Of a DNA stretch of 64,000 nt, positions 7,314 through 15,259 are shown piece by piece (position 1 is the first letter of the stretch; every line of letters begins with the position of its first letter). The stretch comes from Chloroflexota bacterium (GTDB lineage: Bacteria; Chloroflexota; Anaerolineae; Anaerolineales; Anaerolineaceae): assembly GCA_004347695.1 (NCBI GenBank), contig SLTK01000011.1, positions 47,601 to 111,600 of the forward strand. The letters are read 5' to 3'. A model generated the notes under the pieces. The model had not been told where the DNA came from and searched no databases. It worked only from the letters and a program-made list of their open reading frames with translations. The position numbers and the translations under genes are program-made.

Positions 7314-8690
7314 ATGTCGCTGCGCCTGCGTTTGACTTTGCTGTACACCTCGATTCTGGGAGGCGTACTGCTGGTTTTTGGAATCCTGGTTTATACGCTG
7401 ATCACCGTTACTCTGCTCGACTCGATCGACAGCCGGTTGTCGACCGCATCCCAGCAGCTAATTGACCGATTGAGGGTTACCTCAGCCGACCAGTTCGATC
7501 CGCGTTCGGTGGCCAGCTACCAGCCGACTGAAAACTTATTGTTTCAAGTGTGGGATATGGAAGGCAATCTCCAATTGACCCGACCGGTAGGGCTGCTGAA
7601 TGCCCTGGATGAAAACGGGTTGGGGGTTGGGCAAGCGTTTTATTCGTCCAAAACAGTTAGCGGGGACCGTATCCGGGTGTTATCCGTGCCGCTGAAAACG
7701 AGTCGGGGACCGGTTGGAGTGCTACAGGTTGGGTTAAGCCTGGCGCTGGTGGACGTGGTGCAGCGCACGCTTATCGGTATTCTGGTTTTGCTTACAATCA
7801 TTTTGATGCTTCTGGTCGGGCTTAGCACCTGGTTCCTGACGCGGCAGGCGCTTGCGCCGCTGGCAACGGTTACGGAAGTTGCCACCCGCATTACCCAGGC
7901 CGATGACCTGTCGCGCCGTATCCCGGCATCAAAAGCCGGCGGCGATGAAGTGGGTAAATTGATTCTGGCCTTCAACGATACGTTGGAGCGGTTGGAAAAC
8001 CTTTTTAATACTCAAAGGCGCTTTACCGCTGATGTCAGTCATGAATTGCGCACCCCGCTGACGGTAATCAAGGGCGAGGTGGGCTTGATGCGCCTGACAG
8101 GCAGCGTGGATGAAGAATCCATCGGCAATATCGAGCGCGAAGTGGACCGCCTGACCCGCCTGGTTGGCGATTTACTGCTTCTTTCGCAGGCCGAATCGGG
8201 ACGGCTCATGCTGGATATGGCCGAGGTCGACCTGGACACCGTCTTGCTCGAGGTTTACCAGCAGGCCCGCACGCTGGCCGGCGACAAAGTGACGGTATCC
8301 CTTTCAGAAATCGATCAGGTGCATATCATCGGAGATCGCGACCGTTTGAAGCAGGTGCTGCTTAACCTGGCGGCCAATGCCATCCAATATTCTCCGGCTG
8401 GCAAGTCGGTCACGCTTGGTTTGCAGCGCGCTGATGAGCAGGTGAAATTGTTCGTCCAGGACACCGGACCAGGCATTTCGCCGAAGGATTTGCCGCATAT
8501 TTTTGACCGCTTCTTTCGGGCAGAGCGCTCACGCAAGCGAAGTTCATCCAGCGGGTTTGGCCTTGGCCTTTCCATCGCTGATTGGATTGTAAAGAAACAC
8601 AATGGCCGGATCGAGGTTAGCTCTGAAGAAGGCCAGGGTACGTTGTTCACTGTCTGGCTGCCTTTGACACAACCCGAAGCAAAAAAATAA
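7314..8690 (+). CDS. HAMP-domain sensor histidine kinase
   Basis: The 458-residue protein has two membrane spans (about 8-32 and 152-175) enclosing a periplasmic or extracytoplasmic sensor region of about 120 residues. A HAMP linker follows (about 175-230), then HisKA with His243 in FTADVSHELRTPL, and an ATPase domain with Asn355 in the N box, DTGPGIS (G1) and GFGLGLS (G2). It is the cognate partner of the response regulator just upstream. The sensed signal cannot be inferred from the extracytoplasmic sequence. A hairpin directly after the stop ends the operon. Confidence 0.94.
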   Translation: MSLRLRLTLLYTSILGGVLLVFGILVYTLITVTLLDSIDSRLSTASQQLIDRLRVTSADQFDPRSVASYQPTENLLFQVWDMEGNLQLTRPVGLLNALDENGLGVGQAFYSSKTVSGDRIRVLSVPLKTSRGPVGVLQVGLSLALVDVVQRTLIGILVLLTIILMLLVGLSTWFLTRQALAPLATVTEVATRITQADDLSRRIPASKAGGDEVGKLILAFNDTLERLENLFNTQRRFTADVSHELRTPLTVIKGEVGLMRLTGSVDEESIGNIEREVDRLTRLVGDLLLLSQAESGRLMLDMAEVDLDTVLLEVYQQARTLAGDKVTVSLSEIDQVHIIGDRDRLKQVLLNLAANAIQYSPAGKSVTLGLQRADEQVKLFVQDTGPGISPKDLPHIFDRFFRAERSRKRSSSSGFGLGLSIADWIVKKHNGRIEVSSEEGQGTLFTVWLPLTQPEAKK

Positions 8691-8731
8691 CTCCGGACAG
8701 GCTGGCGCGGAGGTGCCAAACCTGCCCGGAG
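8691..8731. terminator. Bidirectional hairpin between convergent genes
   Basis: CTCCGGACAGG (8691-8701) pairs with CCTGCCCGGAG (8721-8731) with one G-T pair. A weak inner TGGC/GCCA helix is also possible. It sits between the kinase gene and the convergent membrane-protein gene and lacks long T tracts. Confidence 0.55.
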
Positions 8732-8752
8732 CATTACCCCGACTACCGGAAT

Positions 8753-9505
8753 TTACAGGTGAAAGGAGGGATTGTTATTGGCGCTTCCGGATGGATTTTG
8801 CCGACCGGCTGGACGGGCATTAATGCTGTGGTAAGTTGGCTCAGGACGCGGTGCGCTGCGCTCGGTTGAGAAGCCGGGGCGTGGGACGCTGCGCGAGGCC
8901 ATGGCTGCGCCGCTCAAATTGGCGGGTGCAGGCACACTGTTACGGATGTTCCGGGAAGGTTGCTGGGTATATACTGCACGGCGCTGACCATCGGAGAAGA
9001 TGCGTTCACCGGCTACCGATAACGACCCGATAAGCAGGATCCGAATGACCCAAACCATGAGTGACACAAACAGGGGAACGATAACCGTGATGGTCTTTTG
9101 GTCCATCATCGCCCGGGAAGCGATGGAATGGCTGCTGATCGCCATCGAGACACCCCACCACGTGAGAACGGCATTCATGGTCGCAGCCAGCAGCCAGGCG
9201 CCAAACAGGTACCAGACTTCTTTCGGCTCTTGTGCGCTTTTCTCGGGGGTAAACAGGCGGGCGATACCGGCGAAATCAATACCGCAGAAGGCCAGCGCCA
9301 AAATGGTAGCCCAGTGAATACCGGCGAAGCGCAGGTCGCCCAGCAAATCGCGCAGGGCGTAGTCGGTGGTTGAATAATTGAAGATCTCGAAGGCGACCAG
9401 CGCGGTCAGGATGATGGCGCCGAAAGCCATCCCCGGGCGCAATTTCAGTTTTCCCAGTGTCTGGGAGAAATTTTTAGATGTTGGGTGAGTGGATGAGAGG
9501 TTCAT
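8753..9505 (-). CDS. Four-span membrane protein of unknown function
   Basis: The 250-residue protein has four predicted membrane helices at about 26-44, 63-85, 97-123 and 138-161. A hydrophilic tail of about 85 residues follows, rich in Ser, Pro, Arg and Asn (GSANNNPSFHL end) and probably disordered. I do not recognise the family. The start has GGAG at good spacing (AAGGAGCAGATAATG). It is driven by a near-perfect consensus promoter at 9554-9582, so strong constitutive expression is likely. Confidence 0.7.
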   Translation of the reverse strand: MNLSSTHPTSKNFSQTLGKLKLRPGMAFGAIILTALVAFEIFNYSTTDYALRDLLGDLRFAGIHWATILALAFCGIDFAGIARLFTPEKSAQEPKEVWYLFGAWLLAATMNAVLTWWGVSMAISSHSIASRAMMDQKTITVIVPLFVSLMVWVIRILLIGSLSVAGERIFSDGQRRAVYTQQPSRNIRNSVPAPANLSGAAMASRSVPRPGFSTERSAPRPEPTYHSINARPAGRQNPSGSANNNPSFHL

Positions 9506-9553
9506 TATCTGCTCCTTGATATTGAATTAAGAGAAGTAGAACAAATTTTCATC

Positions 9554-9582
9554 ATTATAGAACTAATGTACTAAGTTGTCAA
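9554..9582 (-). promoter_or_regulatory. Consensus sigma70 promoter
   Basis: On the minus strand: TTGACA (9577-9582), a spacer of exactly 17 bases, TATAAT (9554-9559). Both hexamers match consensus fully. It points toward the membrane-protein gene starting at 9505, leaving a leader of about 40 bases. Confidence 0.85.
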
Positions 9583-9602
9583 TAGGCAATATTTATATAC
9601 CT

Positions 9603-9713
9603 TCAGGCGTGGGGTGCTGTTCGCCTGAACGATCAGGCTGGTTTTCGGAGCCTGACACGCATATCTCGGAATAATGGGGCGAACGCACCAATAATCAACG
9701 GATGGTGCGTTCG
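9603..9713. repeat. Cluster of intergenic hairpins with CGAACGCACC/GGTGCGTTCG arms
   Basis: Three inverted repeats lie in a row: TCAGGCG (9603-9609)/CGCCTGA (9622-9628), TCAGGCT (9633-9639)/AGCCTGA (9649-9655), and CGAACGCACCA (9680-9690)/TGGTGCGTTCG (9703-9713). The last stem and a GGGGTGCTGTTCGCC string recur at 23462-23597, so this is a dispersed element. The gap between the genes at 9505 and 9819 holds nothing else recognisable; a 99-codon frame across it looks like chance. Confidence 0.7.
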
Positions 9714-9818
9714 ACCGGATAGTGTAGAGATTTGAATGATTGGCGCCAAAGGCCAGGTTGCAAACTCGGTTGAACGAACCCTCGGTTAATACCCGGCAAC
9801 GCCTGGCTCGTGCACGCC

Positions 9819-10421
9819 TTACGGTTCTGAAACCAGAGGGTGCGGCCAAAAAACCCGGACTATCGAACAATTTTCCGGGACGATATCGCGTGCATCTGCC
9901 AAAGGCAAACCTACAGCCAGGCAGCGCAAGGCTGCCAGCGTCAAACCGTGCGAAACGATCAGCACCACCTGCCCGGGGTATTTCACCGCGATCTCATCTG
10001 CAAAAGAACGCGCCCGCGCTGCAACTTCTGCCAACGACTCGCCGCCCGGGGCGCGGCTATGCACCTCGGTATATGCCAGACCGCCATCACTGCCCGGACG
10101 CTCGCTGCTGACCTCGGCCAGGCTGCGCCCTTCCCAATCCCCCATTGCAATTTCGCGCAGGCGCGTATCCGTGACAATGGTCATGGGATGGCGCCTGGTC
10201 AGGATGGCTGCCGTCTCCACGGCGCGACTGAGGTCGCTGGAATAAACAGCGGCAAAGGAGGCGCCGTTCAGGCTTGCGGCCAGTACCTGGGCTTGCTCGC
10301 GCCCTGCCGCGTTCAGCGGAATATCTTTATGACCCTGGTAGCGGCGCTGGATATTCCAATCGGTTTGACCGTGGCGCACCAACCAGAATTCAGCGGGTGG
10401 TCTTGCTTCGAGCGTTTTCAT
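9819..10421 (-). CDS. Histidine phosphatase family protein (phosphoglycerate-mutase-like)
   Basis: The 200-residue protein carries the family signature LVRHGQTDWN (catalytic His near residue 17), an IPLNAAGREQAQVLA segment, a YSSDLSRAVETA segment with the second Arg, the Glu-containing REIAMGDWEGRS, and the second catalytic His in LIVSHGLTLAAL. Members include cobalamin biosynthesis phosphatase CobC and broad-specificity phosphatases; the substrate cannot be set from sequence alone. Its ATG overlaps the stop of the GH1 gene upstream by four bases, so both are cotranscribed and coupled. Confidence 0.9.
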   Translation of the reverse strand: MKTLEARPPAEFWLVRHGQTDWNIQRRYQGHKDIPLNAAGREQAQVLAASLNGASFAAVYSSDLSRAVETAAILTRRHPMTIVTDTRLREIAMGDWEGRSLAEVSSERPGSDGGLAYTEVHSRAPGGESLAEVAARARSFADEIAVKYPGQVVLIVSHGLTLAALRCLAVGLPLADARDIVPENCSIVRVFWPHPLVSEP

Positions 10422-11746
10422 TCGGGGAACAACTGGCTATAGATGGACGGCGCATACTGCTGCACCATCGCGCTGGCAACGCCATTTTCGCGGCAAATGG
10501 CTTCATAAACATCCACACTGGTGCGGCGGATGCGCACCTGGGTATCCACATCCAAACCCCAGAGGCCAAAACGCTGCGTCCAGCCGCGCTCCCACTCGAA
10601 ATTATCCACCAGCGACCAGTGAAAATAGCCTTTAATCGGCCAGTTGAAATTGACTGCCCGCCACATCTGGTGGACATGCTGAATCAAGTACCGTGGCCGC
10701 AAATCGTCATCCGCATCTTCTATGCCGTTCTCGGTTATGTAGATCGGCAGGCTGTATCCTTTGGCAAATTTCATTGCCTCGAAGAAACCGTCCGGGACGT
10801 TGGCAATATGCCCGGTGTCCGACATTTCCGCATCTTTGGGAAACGTGAGATGTATGAATAAATCTTCCTTTTTCAGCAAATTGAAAGCCGCCATCTGGCG
10901 TGTGTAATAATTGATGCCAAGAAAATCCTGGGTGTTGCGCGCTTCCGGCAAATCTATGGATTTAAAGGCAAATTTGAATTTTCCGGTCATTAATGCGTTT
11001 GGAAAAGCGGCATTGAAATTGTTGTGAATAAAGCCAGCCAGTGCGCGGTCAAATGGCAGCCAGGTGTGGGTTGGCTTAAAACTTTGATAGTTCAGCGCGA
11101 TACCGACGCTGGCATCGGGCTGCAGCCGGTGGATGGCGCGATAGGCCGCGGCATGGCCGCGCACCATGTTTTTCAACACTGCGAAGCAAGCTTTTAGATC
11201 GTTTTTGGCGGGGGGAAAGGCTTTAAACAAATAACCCATGACGGTGTATACATTCGGCTCATTAATAGTGACCCAATTCTGGCAATATTCTTTGAGCGCA
11301 TCCACCACTTTGAGGGTGAATTTTTCGAAGAGCGTTGGAGTATCGTCGTTTTCCCAGCCGCCTAATTCCGTCAGCCATAAGGGGTCAGTGAAGTGATGCA
11401 GGGTTACCATGGGCGTCATGCCGCGTTGGCGCAGCCCGCGCAGCATCTGGCGGTAATGATCGAGGGCATCCTCATCCCAAACATCCGGGCGGGGTTGGAC
11501 GCGGCTCCACTCGAGCGATAGACGATGAGCGTTTTGACCACTTTCCGCAGCCCGGTCGAAATCTTCCTTCCAGCGCCCACCCCACCAGTCGCAGGCCAGA
11601 CCGGCTTTGTGCCCCAGGCGGATGCGACCCTCCTGGGCTTCCCAGGCTGACCAGTTATTGTTGGAATTGCTGCCTTCTACCTGGTGGGAAGAAGTTGCTG
11701 TCCCCCATAGAAACCCAGTAGGAAAATGGTATGTTGCTGAAAGCAT
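10418..11746 (-). CDS. Glycoside hydrolase family 1 (beta-glucosidase-like)
   Basis: The 442-residue protein has the GH1 layout: N-terminal FLWGTATSSHQVEG, acid/base Glu in VTINEPNVY and nucleophile Glu in YITENGIED, with FHWSLVDNFEWERG near the end for the substrate pocket. It should hydrolyse beta-glycosides in the cytoplasm (no signal peptide). A longer frame begins at 11863, but ATG 11746 is preceded by GAGGAAAC and gives the standard GH1 N-terminus. A TATAAT at 11783-11788 (minus strand) may be its -10 box. The histidine phosphatase gene overlaps its end. Confidence 0.92.
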   Translation of the reverse strand: MLSATYHFPTGFLWGTATSSHQVEGSNSNNNWSAWEAQEGRIRLGHKAGLACDWWGGRWKEDFDRAAESGQNAHRLSLEWSRVQPRPDVWDEDALDHYRQMLRGLRQRGMTPMVTLHHFTDPLWLTELGGWENDDTPTLFEKFTLKVVDALKEYCQNWVTINEPNVYTVMGYLFKAFPPAKNDLKACFAVLKNMVRGHAAAYRAIHRLQPDASVGIALNYQSFKPTHTWLPFDRALAGFIHNNFNAAFPNALMTGKFKFAFKSIDLPEARNTQDFLGINYYTRQMAAFNLLKKEDLFIHLTFPKDAEMSDTGHIANVPDGFFEAMKFAKGYSLPIYITENGIEDADDDLRPRYLIQHVHQMWRAVNFNWPIKGYFHWSLVDNFEWERGWTQRFGLWGLDVDTQVRIRRTSVDVYEAICRENGVASAMVQQYAPSIYSQLFPE

Positions 11747-11929
11747 TGTTTCCTCGAGTTGACCTTGGTTAAGATAACATCGATTATACCCAAGAATATT
11801 TGACCGGTTCCGAGGTGCGAAAGTCCCAGAGCTGTCTCCTGTTCTACCCATCGGAGCGAGCATTCAGGTCAATCGAGTATAATGAGCGTGCCCTTTCCCG
11901 GGCAATCCTTTTGAAACGGAATTCCATTC

Positions 11930-12454
11930 ATGGTTGCCTCCTCCCTCGAAGAACAAATCGGTCCACTTTTGCGCCAGCGCGGTTTACGATTGGTTGTGGC
12001 TGAATCCTGCACCGGTGGGCTGGTTGGTCACCGCGTCACCAATGTACCCGGATCATCCGATTACTATCTGGGCAGCGTTACCGCTTATGCCTACGAAGCC
12101 AAACGTTTCTTATTGCAGGTGAACTCTGAATCTCTGTTGAAGTACGGCGCTGTCTCACGCGAAATTGCACTGGAAATGGCTATCGGGGTTCGCCGGGTAT
12201 TCGCGGGTAATGAAATCCCGCTCGATCAGGTGGTTGGCATATCCGTTACCGGAATTGCCGGCCCAGGCGGCGGTTTACCGGGCAAACCGGTCGGGCTGAC
12301 CTGGATTGCGCTTAGTACTGCAGACGGCAATTGGGCCTGGAAATTCACCTGGGAAAGCGACCGGGTGGGCAATAAATTGCTTTCGGCTGGCCAGGCTCTG
12401 CGACTGCTGCATGATTACCTGACCGGAAATTTGCCGCCAGAGCAACTGCCTTAG
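11930..12454 (+). CDS. pncC: CinA C-terminal domain nicotinamide-nucleotide amidase
   Basis: The 174-residue protein is a stand-alone CinA_C domain: VVAESCTGGLVGHRVTNVPGSS at the start, a YGAVS.E.A segment, and SVTGIAGPGGG in the middle, all diagnostic. The family deamidates nicotinamide mononucleotide to nicotinate mononucleotide in NAD recycling. The N-terminal COG1058 domain of full CinA is absent, as in E. coli PncC. A TATAAT at 11878-11883 is a possible -10 box in the divergent region shared with the GH1 gene. The glycosyltransferase gene follows about 50 bases later. Confidence 0.92.
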   Translation: MVASSLEEQIGPLLRQRGLRLVVAESCTGGLVGHRVTNVPGSSDYYLGSVTAYAYEAKRFLLQVNSESLLKYGAVSREIALEMAIGVRRVFAGNEIPLDQVVGISVTGIAGPGGGLPGKPVGLTWIALSTADGNWAWKFTWESDRVGNKLLSAGQALRLLHDYLTGNLPPEQLP

Positions 12455-12502
12455 AACACCAAGAAATGCAATCGATCTGGATTCATTTGCATGAGGCGTG
12501 GA

Positions 12503-13750
12503 ATGGCAAACCGTAAAAAACGAATCTTGATCTTGACCGCAGACGCCGGGTTTGGGCACCGCAGCGCAGCCAACGCACTCCATGAGGCCTTAACCATCGA
12601 ACACGGCGATTCCGTCCGAGTCGACATTGTTAATCCGCTGGACGACAAACGCGCACCCTATGTGCTGCGGGAGAGCCAGACCGATTATGACAAGTGGGTG
12701 CGCAAAGCTCCGGAATTATACAAGCTGGGGTACGAAGCCTCAGACCGGGCGGTTCCAAGCGCCATCGCTGAAAGCGCATTGACCGTTGCCATGTTCGAGT
12801 TGATGCGCGACTTGCTGCGCACCTATCACCCCGACGTTGTGGTCAGCACCTATCCTTTGTACCAACCTGCGCTTACCGGGGTGCTGGCAGTATTCAAGGC
12901 TAAGATCCCGCTCATTACCGTGGTGACCGACCTGGCGACCGTTCACCGGTTGTGGTTCAACGATCGGGTGGATACCCTGCTGGTGCCAACCGAGATGGTG
13001 CGCGACCTGGCAATGGAGACGGGTATTCCCCCTGAGAGAATCCAAATAACGGGAATTCCAGTTCATCCGGAAATCAGCAGGGGGACCCGATCACGTAAGG
13101 AAATCCGGGCAGAGTTAGGCTGGGAGCCAGATGTTTTTACGGCGTTGGCGGTCGGCAGCAAGCGGGTGGAAGGGTTGATGGATGCGCTCAATGTCATCAA
13201 TCATTTTGGCAGTCCATTGCAACTGGCGGTGGTGACCGGTAAAGATGACGAAATGTACGCTGAGTTGCAGCAAACGTACTGGCATATTCCCAACTACATT
13301 TATGAATTTGTGACCAACATGCCGCAGCTTATGCGCGCCGCCGATTTGATCATTTGCAAAGCCGGCGGTTTAATTGTGACCGAATCACTGGCCTGCGGAC
13401 TGCCTTTGATGCTTGTAAATGTCATTCCGGGGCAGGAAACCGGCAACATGGAATATGTCGTCGAGCATGGGGCGGGCGTCCTGGCAGAGACGCCGGTTCA
13501 GGTATTGGAAGCTCTGGCACATTTTACCCGTGACGGCCAGGCCAGACTCAAGAAGGCAGCGGCTGCTGCAAGAGCCCTGGGACGGCCGCAAGCAGCTTTC
13601 GAGGCAGCCCGGGTAATTTGGGAATCGGCTTTATTGACTTCTGCAGAGTCTGATCTTTCTTTCCGATCCAACTTGATCAATTTGCTGACCCTGAATCAGA
13701 TCCCCTGGACGGAGGGCGAATCCCTGACCTCCGAAGAAACCGAAGAATAA
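12503..13750 (+). CDS. MGDG-synthase-like glycosyltransferase (GT28)
   Basis: The 415-residue protein combines an N-terminal MGDG_synth domain (ILTADAGFGHRSAANAL, then the VVSTYPLYQP and TVVTDLATVH segments) with a C-terminal MurG-like donor-binding domain (NMPQLMRAADLIICKAGGLIVTESLACGLP). It is predicted to transfer a sugar from a nucleotide sugar to diacylglycerol, making membrane glycolipid at the inner face of the membrane. ATG 12491 is also in frame, but GAGG sits at the right distance from ATG 12503. Its stop shares one base with the next gene's start. Confidence 0.88.
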   Translation: MANRKKRILILTADAGFGHRSAANALHEALTIEHGDSVRVDIVNPLDDKRAPYVLRESQTDYDKWVRKAPELYKLGYEASDRAVPSAIAESALTVAMFELMRDLLRTYHPDVVVSTYPLYQPALTGVLAVFKAKIPLITVVTDLATVHRLWFNDRVDTLLVPTEMVRDLAMETGIPPERIQITGIPVHPEISRGTRSRKEIRAELGWEPDVFTALAVGSKRVEGLMDALNVINHFGSPLQLAVVTGKDDEMYAELQQTYWHIPNYIYEFVTNMPQLMRAADLIICKAGGLIVTESLACGLPLMLVNVIPGQETGNMEYVVEHGAGVLAETPVQVLEALAHFTRDGQARLKKAAAAARALGRPQAAFEAARVIWESALLTSAESDLSFRSNLINLLTLNQIPWTEGESLTSEETEE

Positions 13751-14436
13751 TGACGAAAGGACCAGCGGTCATTCTGATTTCAGCCAACAGTGAGTGGCGA
13801 GTGGTGCGTTCGCGTTTCCATTCCGTGGTTGTTGAACTCACGCCGTATGGCGAATGGTTTCAACAGGAACTGGCTGGCATAGTCTGTGTGTTCGTACACG
13901 GTGGCTGGGGAAAAATTGCGGCGGCTGGGAGCGCCCAATACGCCATCGATCGCTGGCAGCCTGGGATCATGATAAATTTAGGCACCTGCGGCGGGTTTGT
14001 CGGTCGGGTTGCCAAAGGTGATATCTTACTGGCCGAGAGTACACTGGTTTATGACATCATCGAGCAGATGAGCGACCCGCAGGTTGCCATCGATCATTAC
14101 GCCACCCGCCTCGATTTGAACTGGTTGAGAGAACCTTATCCACTGCCTGTCCGCCGGGAACGCTTGATTTCCGCGGACCGGGACATTCTGGCAGATGAAG
14201 TGCCGCAGCTAGTCAGCCGCTACCAGGCAGTCGCCGCCGACTGGGAAAGCGGCGCTATTGCCTGGGTTGCTGCCCGCAATCAGACGCGTTGCCTGATCTT
14301 ACGCGGGGTAAGCGATCTGGTCGGCGTGGATGGGGGTGAGGCTTATGGGAACCATGCCGTCTTTGAGATGGGCACCCGGGCTGTCATGAACCGGCTGCTC
14401 GAGAGCCTGCCAGATTGGCTGGCCTGCTGCGACTAG
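13750..14436 (+). CDS. MTA/SAH-nucleosidase-like phosphorylase family protein
   Basis: The 228-residue protein has the nucleoside phosphorylase/5'-methylthioadenosine nucleosidase fold: GGWGKIAAAGSAQYAID, MINLGTCGGFVGRVAKGDI, a VAADWESGAIAWVA segment in place of the usual D.E..A, and the catalytic-Asp motif ILRGVSDLVG. It would cleave the N-glycosidic bond of a purine nucleoside or a related compound. It overlaps the glycosyltransferase stop by one base, so it ends a pncC-glycosyltransferase-nucleosidase operon. Substitutions around the base pocket leave the substrate open. Confidence 0.82.
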   Translation: MTKGPAVILISANSEWRVVRSRFHSVVVELTPYGEWFQQELAGIVCVFVHGGWGKIAAAGSAQYAIDRWQPGIMINLGTCGGFVGRVAKGDILLAESTLVYDIIEQMSDPQVAIDHYATRLDLNWLREPYPLPVRRERLISADRDILADEVPQLVSRYQAVAADWESGAIAWVAARNQTRCLILRGVSDLVGVDGGEAYGNHAVFEMGTRAVMNRLLESLPDWLACCD

Positions 14437-14503
14437 TGCGGTCGGTTGGCAAAGACAAAACCGCCCGGTTATTCGAGAATCAAGCCCAAAATGGTAGGAT
14501 TTC

Positions 14504-14512
14504 TGATATAAT
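14504..14512 (+). promoter_or_regulatory. Extended -10 promoter for the cytochrome c maturation operon
   Basis: TGATATAAT (14504-14512) is a TGnTATAAT extended -10 element; no clear -35 is present, as expected for this class. It would start transcription near 14519, giving a leader of about 147 bases before ccmE. The rest of the gap (14437-14665) shows no other recognisable element. Confidence 0.55.
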
Positions 14513-14665
14513 TTCGCTGCCAGATAATTACAGTATTCACAAATCCCCCCGTTTTCTCAGCCTTAACTACCTCTCCATTAACCTTGTATTAATCCAAATG
14601 TGGAAAATTAAGGTAGTCTCAACAGCATTGTCAGAAAATCCAAAAATCTTCACCATGGAGGCAAC

Positions 14666-15184
14666 ATGGCGTTAACCGAAAGCTCTGTCAAACCTGCACC
14701 GCGAAACCGCACAAAATTTTTTATCGGCGGGCTGCTGATCATAGCAGCGATCGTCTACCTGATTTTCACCTCCACCCAGGCCAGCGCCCAGTATTTTTTA
14801 ACGGTCGATGAACTGAATCAAAAAGGCGTTGATGTCAATGGACGGGAAATTCGGGTGTCTGGTGCAGTAATTGGCGACACCATCCAGTACGACGCGCAAA
14901 ACCTCAAGTTGACCTTCGAAGTAGCCCATGTCCCTGGAGATAATGCGGTTATCGAGGCGCAGGGCGGCCTGGCGGAAGTTCTTCATCAGGCTGTCATCGA
15001 CCCAACCCGCTCGCGCATCAAGGTTGAATATAACGGCGTCATGCCCGACCTCTTGCGCAATGAAGCCCAGGCAATTATGACAGGGCGGATGAATGAAAAT
15101 GGTGTTTTTGTCGCCCAGGAACTTTTGCTTAAATGTCCAACCAAGTATGAAGAGGCAGTTCCTGAACAGGCTGAGGGTGGGTAA
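14666..15184 (+). CDS. ccmE: Cytochrome c maturation protein CcmE, Cys-type heme chaperone
   Basis: The 172-residue protein has an N-terminal anchor (about 17-36) and an OB-fold periplasmic domain. It carries heme to apocytochromes. In the classic family heme attaches to a His in an HxxxY motif; here the corresponding place reads LLLKCPTKY, with Cys157 and Tyr161 forming CxxxY. This is the known variant found in archaea and some bacteria. A GGAGG lies seven bases before the ATG. It is the first gene of the operon. Confidence 0.92.
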   Translation: MALTESSVKPAPRNRTKFFIGGLLIIAAIVYLIFTSTQASAQYFLTVDELNQKGVDVNGREIRVSGAVIGDTIQYDAQNLKLTFEVAHVPGDNAVIEAQGGLAEVLHQAVIDPTRSRIKVEYNGVMPDLLRNEAQAIMTGRMNENGVFVAQELLLKCPTKYEEAVPEQAEGG

Positions 15185-15259
15185 GCCGCTCTATTTAAAA
15201 CATAACGCCGGGTGCGCATCACCCGGCTTCCTTAATATTACCCGTTGAAGGGAGTGGTC

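Noticed and set aside
9571..9870. 99-codon minus-strand frame between the membrane protein and the phosphatase
   Set aside because: It runs through the hairpin repeats and a strong promoter for the opposite region; composition is Arg- and Cys-rich and unlike a real protein.
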